Assembly: GCF_036669915.1 (NCBI RefSeq)
Contig: NC_089318.1
Coordinates: 22,061,558-22,125,557, forward strand
Source of the DNA: Pocillopora verrucosa
Taxonomy: Eukaryota; Cnidaria; Anthozoa; Scleractinia; Pocilloporidae
Direction of reading: 5' to 3'
Length of the DNA: 64,000 bases
Every line of letters begins with the position of its first letter. The stretch's first letter is position 1. The notes beneath the pieces are model-generated. The model saw nothing but the letters and a program-made list of their open reading frames with translations, was not told the origin of the DNA and searched no databases. A program made the position numbers and the translations under genes. This document shows, piece after piece, positions 12,053-22,635 of this stretch.

Positions 12053-15000
12053 TTAACGTATATTCGGTATCAGGAGATATGTTGAAATAAAACTAGCTAC
12101 TAAGACAATGTATTTCGCCACGATTGCAAAAGAACAGGAAGAAGAGGAACGAGCGGAATCATGTGCATGTGCATGTGCATGAGATGAACGATACGGCGAT
12201 ATTTTCCCGGCCTTCAAACCCGCCGGAGAACACCCCATCCAATAAGTGGAAATAGTCTTGGGATACCCTTTCTGTATTTGAATAGAGGTGTCATTTAAGG
12301 CGTAATATTGTGTCCCCTTGAAAAAGTACGTCTTGCCATTTTTCCATTGCAGTGCAGCGTTCAAATGATTCGGAAGATCAGGTAACACGGAGTGAATATT
12401 TTTGGGGTATCCAGGGTCGAGACTTTTTCTTTCGCTGCTATATCTCCAAAATTTGTCGCCCTTAAAGATGTACAGCTCTCCATTTGCGCCCCACTCTAGT
12501 GCGGTGTCCATGTTATGTACTTCGTTGGGCAGGTTCAGGTCTGTTATGTTCAATGGACCTTCTACCAACGTTCGATTTTTGTAGGTCCAGTATCTACGAA
12601 TTAAATCAATCATGCTATATGAACAATAACCTTCATTTGGCGTAAAGACATACACGCATTTTTATCCGTGGACATCATCTGCTCTGAGAGGCGAAAAGTT
12701 TTCGTCGGAGATGAAGATAGATAAAATAGTGTTTATGGAAATGAATAAACAAATTTGAGGGGGGGGGGGAGGGACGGATCGATTGAAGGATAAGTAAATT
12801 AATGGAAAAATGATGAAAAACTACTCACCTTGATCCCTTGAAAATAAAAGTAAGTCCGTCAAAATTTCTTGTATAGCCAGCGTCAATATCATCCTCGAGT
12901 TTTTCCCAGAATTCAGATATTTTAAGAGCTCCAGTAAATGCTCCCTGATCGCCGACCGGCCAAAAATATGCCCCCTTGAAGGCATAGGTTATCTTGTCAG
13001 CGGTCATTATCATAGCGTCAAGAGTACTGCTGCAAGGATTGGGTTTTCCTGGAGACTGTACCGGGTCAAGGTGAGGAGTGGGTGTGACTCTTTTGATATT
13101 TGGCTTACCTAAGGTTGTTACAACACATAAATGTTAATAAGTATGTGAATAAATCTCAGCCTTTGCCAGGTTTTCAATAGGTGGAGACGAGTTTAAAAGT
13201 GGGCCAGCGGAAAAAAAAAAAGAAAGCGGACCTGGCGATCGTTGTTGCCAAGGAAACAGCTGGGTAATTCATACTCCCACTCTTATTTTTCACTCGTCTC
13301 TGCTGACTGAGAGCCTTGAACACACTATGCAAACAAACAGGCTCGAGTGAAAGGGTAGGTGTGGCTAATGGTTGTTAATGAGTGAGTCTGGTCTTGGCAT
13401 TGCGAGTGTGATCGAATCATCTATTTGTCTGAAAAATGTCGGCAAACGGTATGCAGCGATAGAGCGCATTTTGATTGAACGTCGCAAATCCAAAAGCTTA
13501 GTCATCGCACCTGCAGTTACACGAGGCTAAAGAAACGCCTACGATCACTTTGAGTTGCGTGTGATTCGTCGGTTGGATGGCTCGAGGTTTCTCAGTAAGT
13601 TACAAAGAAAATAAAAAACAAGCAATTTTAAATTGCTTTTTAACAAGAAAATACAAAGTTTTAGCTACTTTCCAACTCTGCGCCCAAACGGGATTGGCTT
13701 ACCGTATATATGTTGAATTCCAAGAATATCATCACGGTTCAGTCTATTTCCCGACAGACTTTCTTCATAAATCGGGTACATTATGGCCCGTTTGTTGGAG
13801 GAGTGAGCGAGCCCCAAACTATGTCCGAGCTCATGGAGGGCCAGCCATCTAAGGTCTACTGCTCCATTCTGTCTGGAGACTGTAAATGTTTCTTCGTCAT
13901 CAAAATGGATATCTCCAAAGTCCCCTAAAAAGTAAGGAGAGTCAGTCATCTGAAATTAAATCAGAATCGAAACTCTTTTGTCCTTATAATCCTCTTTCTG
14001 TCATACTAATATTTTATTTTTTAGTCTAATTCTTCAAGACCGAGTTACACTCGTCCAATCAGTAGTATACTGGTTGTTGCGGGAATACGAGACGACGGGT
14101 TTCAAAACGCATAGCGACGTGTTTTTACCTTTCCTGCTCGATCAAGGAAAACATCATGAGTTCCAAGTTGACAGTAGATATTATAGAGAATACTCGAATC
14201 TCAAGGAAATAGACATCAGAGTCTTGAAAGTGTGGCAAATAGTAAGTTTTCGCGTCCACGATCTCAGATTCTCAAACCTTTCTCCAAGATAAACAAAATC
14301 AGGCTGGAAAGTGAAAAAATTCAGACTAAACTTGATGGCTTAAAATGAAATTTCCGACGATTGGAGAATACTTCTAATCGATATTGTAATTTCACACTAA
14401 ATTCTAAATGAATATTTTATGGTTCATTCCAATACTTTTGGCAGTCTAGAAAGAAAGTTAAAAAAAAAATGAAAAATTACCTATCTTGTTACGAACCCTG
14501 TCTGACAGGCCACAAACTTCTTTGGTAACTCACCGAAGATATTCAATCAAGCTTCGTTCACTTTAAATTTTTGAAAAATAGCTTACTGGTAAGAGCCACT
14601 TTATCAACTCACCCTTGTTATCTCCAGGAAAGTAAGCATAAGCCAGTTCGCCTCCTCTCCCGTCAAATGAATAATCATCGTCTTTCCTTTTTTCAAAAAC
14701 GATTTCAATATCTGCGGGACCACTGCTCACTTTTGAGAAGGTCAGTGGAGTAACCTTTGCCCACATCTTCAAGGAAGACCTTATTGTTCTGTCCACTTGC
14801 TTTTTTGTAAGGTCTGAAGTATAGCGTGTTATCTTGTAAGTTAAATGCTGGAAAAATGTAAAACATTGTAAAACAACAAAAAAGTTAACTAAACGTTTGA
14901 ACGTGTCCTTTAGTAGCATGTCGTAATAATGTGGGATATTGATCAAATGAAGCCTTTAAGTGCTACTGTGGTTCTTTCTTTATTCACTCCGAGCTTTCGC

Positions 15001-18000
15001 CGTTCTACGGCATCATCAGGGAGGGAACTCCCTCAATGGTGATGATGATGATGATGGCTCCTTCCTCCCTGATGATGCCGTAGAACGGCGAAAGCTCGGA
15101 GTGAATAAAGAAAGAACCACAGTAGCACTTAAAGGCTTCATTTGATCAATATCCAACAAAAAAATTACTTAGAAAAAATTATTTCAATTAATCATACAGA
15201 TGTGACCAATAACGAATCAAATACCAATAAGAAAGTGTCAGGCACTTCAAATTCACCAGAGAAAACTACTAAATAACTAGACAAAACACTTTTGCACTTC
15301 TGAGTCATTCTAACACCTTGGGATCCTATTCATCCCATCTGGAACAAGAGCATTCTCCTTTATCCTCTTTCCTTTTGGCAGCAAACAGAGACAGATTTTC
15401 GGAGCCTTGAATTTCAAAAACGCACAGCGCTTTCATCTTGGTTAGCTGGTCTGCGTTCAATTTCCATTTGCAATGCAGCTACTAAACCGAGACCCTCTCC
15501 ACCCTTTGCCCCTCCCCATTCCCCTCCACCCCCCCTCTCCCCCCCCCCCCCAAAAAAAATTATTTCCACTCACTCTTTTCTTCCATGAAGTTCCATGACG
15601 AACATATCTTTTCTTTCTTCGGAACTCTGCTGCTTTACCAAGATCTTGAAAACCACACCTTTGTTTTGTAACCAACTGAGTCGTGCTTGGATCTTCTGGA
15701 TTTCCGGTCTCGTTCAGTCCTGTAAAACGTTGAAGATTCCTCACTGCTTGATCAAGTATCCTTTTACTCTTTACTTCTCCTGATTTCACATCGCTAGGGG
15801 ACAGGTAACCATATCTCTCCAAGTAATTCTAAAAAGTGAGTTGTTGAGATTTTTGATATCATGACAAACAAATAAACAACCAAGTAGATTTACTTGCGTA
15901 CAAGTTAAGAAGTATGATTAAGTGATTTTCTGTTAAACAGTCATCATATGATACGTTAAGTAAGGTTTTTTTTTTTATTTAGAGGAAAACAAAATATCCC
16001 AACCGGCAGAGATTGAGAAACGAAGTTATCACTAACTTAGAGATACATACGTAAAAAGAAAAAGTGTAGCAGATATTGAAAGAAAACTGTTGACGGCAAA
16101 CTTTTCAAATGCACACAAAGTGAACGCCGGTGGATGAAGTCCATTTTAATGTGAGCATGGTGGTCCTCGGCTAGATTGATCACTCTTGGTCAGGATTGTT
16201 TTCCTTTCTTAGCTAAAAATAACAACGAATGCTGACCCGTCGTAATCTGTGATACAAAGAAACATGTATGAGCGGTTTAGTGCTCCAAATACGAAAGTGA
16301 TCGAGAGGTTTCTCTGACTTTTCATATGTTAAAGCATTTTTTTACTTCTGGTTTGGTAACGGCCAAATTCATTTTAATCTAATTTGTCTAAAAATTAGAC
16401 AAAATTAACCAAAGAAATGATCATCGCAGGACGACTGCAATTTTAGTACTTCCAACTGAGCCACGAAGAGTACGCCTTAGGAGCGAGGCAAACTTTAGAG
16501 CGTTCTTCTTTTCCGAAGGGGAATTTGATAAAACTTATAATGAAATAGATACCTTGTGTCCAAAATTGTCAATGATATAGGTCCCCTTTTATCCGAAACC
16601 AGATTTTAAACAAAGCCTTTCTGTTCTGGGATTCAGACACCTCGATGGTGGGATTGTTTGAGCCAAGGGCATGTGTCCCTTCCTCGGAAGACCTGATTGA
16701 GTATCACAAACCGAAAAGTCGGACTGAAAATTAAAATTATTCAAGGGAAGTGGGAAACGAGTGAGTTCAATAATTTGTACCCCCAGCTGTGAGTCAAACT
16801 GGAACGAAATTATTCGTTTAAGGACAGATTACCACTCAAGACCCTTCAAGACCCCTCAAGATTTCTGAGACAATATACTCTAAACCTTTTGCTTTCATCG
16901 AAGAAAACGCTTTCCTGTTCTGAAAGAGACACTACAAGCCAAATCGGACGTATGAAATAATCTCTGAAGAATGTGAACTATCTATGTTATATCTACATTA
17001 TTTCACAGCAGTAAGGGGTTGTGTGGTTTGTAGTTATTAATAGCTTAAAAACCGCAAGCGTTAAGACACAAAATGTTGCTGTCCGTATTCTTCCTGTGTC
17101 TGATGAAGAGATATTAGTGTTGGATGTGCTCCAAAAGTCTTGTTGTTTGTTTTCTACTAAAAAGGATCCTTTCGGATGAAATATTTCAATAGTTTACACT
17201 CAAAATTAAAAAATTGTCTTCCGTGGGTTTGATATATAGATAATAGAGAATGGTTTATGGAAGTTTTATACGGAAGAATCTGTTATTTAATAGTCATATT
17301 GAAGTCTATTCTAGCCGTTACAGTCTGACGTGTCTCAATACCACAAACGTTGACCCAAGAGGGCAGTGTGGGTTAGAAAGAGCTGGGATCTTTAATCGTC
17401 GAAAATCCGAAGTCCAAAAGTCTGCAAGAATTGTACTAAGTAAATGAATAGTCGTTTTTAAGGCCAGACAGAACCTGTTGCGCGACGGACTTTTAAAGGA
17501 AAAAACTTCAATTATTACATAGCGTGAAGTTTCATATCTGGCACTTTATTCGAGTGGACCCGTTACACTTTGTACCCAACCATAATTGAATGAGAGCTTT
17601 TGTGAACATCCGGCGTTATGAAATTTTGCAATTCAAAAGCTGTTTTCTTTTAGCATCGCATATCATAATTTACTTAACTTTTGTAATGATGTTTCAAGCG
17701 GAGGTTTGTTTAACCTACGTGTTTGTTCCTGCGGCCCTCCTTGACAATGATGACTGAAAAAATATTGACGTCATAATGACATCACTTTCAGAGAATCTTT
17801 CCATTTGTTATCCAATATTTAAAGACAGGAAAAACAAAGAGGCTTTTGGTTTTTGAGTGAAATTCTTTGGCGTGAAATTTTCTCTTCCGAAGGTTTAACA
17901 GATATAAAGAATTTTCCTGGCCTTTTTTCGGAACTCGCTGAAAAGTTTTGAATTGCAAAAAGAATTCAAGTCCTTAATAACTTTTGTATAGCAGACAGAC

Positions 18001-18609
18001 GGCCATCTGAGACAGAGCAAAAAAAATTAAGATTTACAAGGGACTAAGGATGTCAAACAACACATTCTATTGAAAGTTTCAGCGTGTTTCTGACTGTAAT
18101 GCATCCTCGAGGAAAGATGAGTTATCTAAATTTTGAATTTCCTGTGGAAAACATTCGTGTTGAAATATCCTACTGAGGAATTTTTGCCTCGGGAGATAGT
18201 TTAAACAAAAAAATTTAGAAAAAAAATGATAGAAAGAACATATAAACTTTAACATATCTAAAGAAATAGGAGCATTCTGAATAGGATAATGTCAGGAACA
18301 CAATTTGAGCAATAGAAATTTAAAATGTGTGGTCTATCGACAACTAAGCGCCTTAAAAACAATCACTGAAATAATAACAACCTCTGCATGGTTAGAACAT
18401 TTTGCGCCCATTCATTTTGACAGAAAAAAAAAACTGTATCCTCTTGATTACAAAGATTTTCGTTCCTTAAAGAGATTTATTAAAGCTTACCACATCAAAT
18501 AAAAACTCACCAGAACGTTTGGCGGTACACTTGCAGGTCTTGCTGATGTTAGAGCAACCATGATAGCGGAGAATGCCGTTAAAAGAGTCACGGATTTGGA
18601 GGAGCTCAT
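12053..18609 (-). CDS. MMP gene 2: membrane-type MMP with altered structural zinc site
   Basis: Exons on the minus strand are 18511-18609, 15574-15828, 14613-14847, 13703-13924, 12829-13108 and 12053-12593, phases 0,0,1,1,2, 543 residues, no breaks. The signal peptide starts MSSSKSVTLLTAFSAIMVAL. The propeptide has switch KQRCGFQD and an RRKKR convertase site. The catalytic zinc motif [11 protein letters not shown] and Met-turn AIMYPIYEE are intact. The structural zinc/calcium segment reads RKDDDYSFDGRGGELAYAYF, where relatives have an HxD start and LAHAF; two of the four usual structural-zinc histidines are therefore replaced (by Lys and Tyr). The hinge is short and Pro-rich. Hemopexin is bounded by NPCSS and YWMGC. 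The tail contains HAHAHAHD and ends in about 20 hydrophobic residues (FAIVAKYIVLVASFISTYLL), a probable membrane or GPI anchor. It is the most divergent member of the cluster. Membrane-type identity is inferred from the convertase site plus tail. Confidence 0.92.
14934..15154. mobile_element. Near-perfect 221-base palindrome in intron 2 of gene 2 (MITE-like)
   Basis: Left arm 14934-15024 and right arm 15064-15154 appear to be exact reverse complements over about 91 bases, starting GGATATTGATCAAATGAAGC. They are separated by a 39-base centre with a (GAT)n run. Arm identity implies recent insertion or gene conversion. No target-site duplication is obvious. It lies 87 bases upstream (in transcription order) of exon 3. 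Confidence 0.88.
15829..18510 (-). other. Long first intron of MMP gene 2
   Basis: About 2.7 kb between the signal-peptide and propeptide exons. I see no coding sequence, no intact mobile element and no clear regulatory motif. Confidence 0.5.
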
Positions 18610-19639
18610 GTTGAAAAGTGATGAACACTGGTTCTTTTGATCGGTTATTTCTCGCGAACAAGTTCCTCGCTTGACGCACACAGACCTTATCGAAGTATAC
18701 AATTACAACAGAAATTCTTTCTTGAAATGCTTAGCAATGGAAGTTTATGAATGTAATCATCCCACAACAAGTGGAAAACACAAAATAATTTTCCTTCTTT
18801 TATATTTAGTAACAAAGCTGGCACCGCGCCCCAAAACCAATGATATGTCAACTGTACAGAGAGGAAATGAAAAGTGGCATTGATGATGGAAGGAAATCCG
18901 ACAAGCTTTGAGTTTATTCAAACAACTCAATTCTCATTTGGAACTTAGAAAATGACCCTCCCACTATTCAGGATTACGCGCCCATTTAGGCTGATTAATC
19001 TTCGTGGGCGACGCAGGTGTTATCCATTTAAGAATTTTTCATGATTGAACCCAGCTGGATGACCAAGAACCAACACGATAAGTTCTCAGTGAATTTAGAC
19101 ACACGGCATGTACCACTACACGATGTAATCACTCGTTGAACCCCCAGAATACAAATACATATCAAAGGCGCCCGTATTCTTAAAGCCTGCCACAAACCTT
19201 GACAAGTTAGATAATGAGGTTAACGCCTCATTTAATACTTTTGTGTTGTAAAGGGGTGACAAGATATCAGCCCACTTTCGTACATTGTCATTTATTCGGG
19301 CTATTTTTGAAATGCCTTTCTCTTTTATTTCCGGGGAGCACAACTGTCGGACTAATGAACTGTAATATTACACGATTTGTGCGCAAAAATGCCTTGTCAC
19401 TAGACAGAAACGTCGCTGTATAATCCTGACCAAAGGATGGCTCATGACAGCTAATCCCATTATTTCCAGATTCCTTTTTGTTGTTCAACTTCCCTACCTA
19501 ACCATAATTACATCCTTATTGAATATTCATTTACCTGATAGGTGTAAGGAAGGTTTTGTAATTAAATTTACTTCTCGTCACATATGCAAGGATAACAATC
19601 AGATTTTCAAGACAACTGTACAAATTATTGCGCGATCAT

Positions 19640-20385
19640 TGGTCGAGAGCCATGGGCACTTTTTATCGGTGTATTGGCGTAATAACCCACGAGGGCTGTA
19701 GGGAGAACACGGAAAAAGGTTCTTAATCACTACTAGGAGAAGAGTGATTCACAAACGTTTTAAGTTTATGATACACTTTTTATCAGTGTACCGGCGTAAT
19801 AACCCTCGAGGGCTGTAGGGAGAACACGGGAAAAAGGTTCTTAATCACTACTAGGAGAAGAGTGATTCACAAACGTTTTAAGTTTATGATACACTTTTTA
19901 TCAGTGTACCGGCGTAATAACCCTCGAGGGCTGTAGGGAGAACACGGAAAAAGTTTGTAAATCACTACTAGGAGAAGAGTGATTCACAAACGTTTTACGT
20001 ATATGATACATTTTTTATCAGTGTACCGACGTAATTAATTATCAGTGTACCGACGTAATTAGCCACGAGGGCTGTAAGGAGAACACGGAAAAGTTTGTAA
20101 ATCACTACTTGGAGAAGAGTGATTCATAAACATTTTAAGTATATGATACACTTTTTATCAGTGTACCGGCGTAACAACCCACGAGGGCTGTAGGGAGAAC
20201 ATGGAAAAAGTTTGTAAATCACTACTTGGAGAAGAGTGATTCATAAACATTTTAAGTATATGATACACTTTTTATCAGTGTACCGGCGTAATAACCCACG
20301 AGGGCTGTAGGGAGAACACGGAAAAGTTTGTAAATCCCTACTAGGAGAAGAGTGATTCACAAACGTTTTAATTATATGATAAACA
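19640..20385. repeat. Tandem array, 117-base unit, about six copies
   Basis: The marker GGGCTGTAG-type motif begins at 19693, 19810, 19928, 20069, 20185 and 20302, giving spacings of 117, 118, 141, 116 and 117. The 141 step contains an internal 24-base duplication (ATCAGTGTACCGACGTAATT plus AATT). Each unit also has CACTACT(A/T)GGAGAAGAGTGATTC and CTTTTTATCAGTGTACCG. Non-coding, 5' of gene 2. Confidence 0.93.
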
Positions 20386-20559
20386 AGCAAAATTTTTGGA
20401 ATGGTGGCGTCATACACGTACATATTTATAGGAAAGAACCAATCAAAATACGTGTAGGTTTCAGCATATCATATAAACACAACTAGCTTCCATGTTGCCA
20501 TGGGTCTCAGTGAACACTAACACAAAAGACGTCAAAATATGTCAAACTTTAGGTGATTA

Positions 20560-20743
20560 ACAAGTAACTTCTTCCTATAATAACCTAAGATTACCCAGCA
20601 ATCAGGTCATGAGAATATTCATACTTATCAAATCGAAGTTGTTATCTCGATCTGACACCAAATTCTCGTGACTTATTTACAAGGAAATGTGTAGCAGCTA
20701 GAGGGGAGAATTAACAATCAGATCTTGGGAGTTGAAGGGTTAA
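20560..20743 (+). repeat. Dispersed repeat family A, diverged copy
   Basis: Follows the tandem array and ends GATCTTGGGAGTTGAAGGGTTAAG, like the ends of the other family A copies. It keeps CAGGTCATGAGAATA where relatives have CAAGTGA(C/T)GAGAATA. Confidence 0.5.
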
Positions 20744-21358
20744 GAACATCAGTGACACACTCAGCTGCGCCCCGTGTGCTTCCTTTTTTATTCTTACCAC
20801 ATTTTGGCGTCATCTGTGATTTATTATTGAACAGATGCACGGCAACAAGGAATCTATTTCAGCTTAAAAAGACAATGGTAAATTGTGGTAGATTTGTACA
20901 ACAATAGATGACTACTCGTTTCAGTAGTGTTCTTAGCTGCGAGGATCTCTTAATTTCATCTCTTCACCGCGGTGCAAATATATGAATTCGTATATCTAAA
21001 ATCATCATTCAGATGAATGATTATTAAAAACTGGGCCAATTACTCTCTTCCGTACTTGTACAAAAACAGCCCTGGCAGGAATTCTTTTCTTAGAATCCCA
21101 ATGAAGCCTGTTCACTTCATGGCAATGTCTCTCTTTTAAATAACCCCAAATACCTACGATACACAAGTAAGTGAAATAGAAAACTGGTCTATTTTTTTTA
21201 TTTATAAATATTAAAAGATCTTCTGCCCTCAAAGGATTTCTAGTGTCTTTCTTGCGTTCCCTTTCGTTAACCCTGAAGGCTGGAGACTGCAATGAGCAAA
21301 TCACAGTTGCAATTTCTCCCGCTAATTTTCCTTTCGTTACATGATTGTATTTGCTACA

Positions 21359-21492
21359 CAGGGACCGCGCAGCAAGTTTTTGAGTGAGGAGGGAGGGGGG
21401 GGGGGGTTATTTTTTTTTAGCTCCGTTATTTTTATTAAATTATGTTTTTTTAAACTTATTTATTTACAGCTCCTCCCTCTGCGCGGTCCCTG
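21359..21492. mobile_element. Short MITE-like element with 13-base terminal inverted repeats
   Basis: Ends CAGGGACCGCGCA and TGCGCGGTCCCTG are exact inverted repeats 134 bases apart, with a G-run and T-run interior. No coding sequence; the transposase superfamily is not assignable. Confidence 0.65.
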
Positions 21493-21698
21493 TTACAATG
21501 AGATTTGGATCGCTTTTGTAATGCTGATAATGTATGTAATGATATACTTCTATGATATACTACTAAAACAAAGCCTGTTGTTGTTATTGTTAGTGTTGCA
21601 CTAGTGCCATCCGGTTTTCCTTTTCATAGATCGGCCAAGTTTAACTGCCGCGAAACTTATCGCTGAGAACATTCTTTTGGTTCAGATGGTTCATAATC

Positions 21699-21900
21699 CT
21701 TTAACTCCCATGAGTGACCAAAACATATTTTCTCCTAACAATTTCAATGCAATATCAAGGAGGCAAGTGATAGGAATAAAGAAATACAGCTAGGAGATTC
21801 TTTATAACAATAACAAATCCTCGAAACTAACATCATAAGAACTGTGTGGCAGAAAGTTAAGAGAATTATTGATGCGATCTTGGGAGAGAGAGAATTAAGG
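21699..21900 (+). repeat. Dispersed repeat family A, full-length-like copy
   Basis: Starts CCTTTAACTCCCATGAGTGA and ends near GAGAGAATTAAGG. It is similar along its whole length to the copy at 37004-37212 in the opposite orientation, including AACATCATAAGAA(C)TGT. Confidence 0.7.
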
Positions 21901-22574
21901 AGTGTCTTCCATTAATTTCGAGCCTACACATGATATATTTAAAGAATTCAACTCATAAAAAGTGAAAACAGTTTAAAAGTTTCCATTGGTTAACCAAGGA
22001 TTGTGATAAATCAATTTATGTGATGAAATCCCATGAAATTGACAGACCCGTCGCAATTATTTTCTATTACAAGCAACAAGAGTGCTGTAATGACACGAAA
22101 TTGGGTAAGGTCGATTGAACTATTCTGTTTTCCACAACTGTTAAAAAATTTAAGAGTTTTTGTTTCACTTCTTGGATGGTAGGTGTTTCCTCAGAAAGCT
22201 ACAGGTCATAGGTTAAAATAGGACCTACAGAATTGTCGAGGAGAAAATATTTGTTTGGTGGGGGAGGGGAGGGTTGCAGGCGTTGGACTTAAAATCAAAC
22301 GTTTAAGCGTGAGTCAACAGGAAAAGTTCTGAAATGAAGGAAATTTGTTTAGTGACAAAGTTTTAGCGCTGTTTCTGGTGATGCGGAAAAAAGTTGATAT
22401 ATATTTGTTACAAGATCTATAATTTCAGTATTACGCGAATGAAATCTGAATCGTCTAGTAATCATAATACGAAACTCCCTCTGCTGTGGGCAGCAACCTG
22501 TTACCTTTGACTATTTGATCTGTGATCATAAACCTATGACCTCTAAACGAGACCATCAGTTCTTGAATGTTTCG

Positions 22575-22580
22575 TTTATT
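22575..22580 (-). terminator. Candidate polyadenylation signal of MMP gene 3
   Basis: AATAAA on the minus strand, about 56 bases past the stop codon, is the nearest canonical signal downstream of the gene. This is positional evidence only. Confidence 0.45.
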
Positions 22581-22635
22581 TCTCCCGTCTAAAATACATG
22601 CACATTAAAGAGGACATCACATTTTTCGTGTAGTT

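Noticed and set aside
19640..20385. Regular repeats that might suggest a CRISPR array
   Set aside because: The unit is about 117 bases with no unique spacers, in a eukaryotic genome. It is an ordinary tandem repeat.
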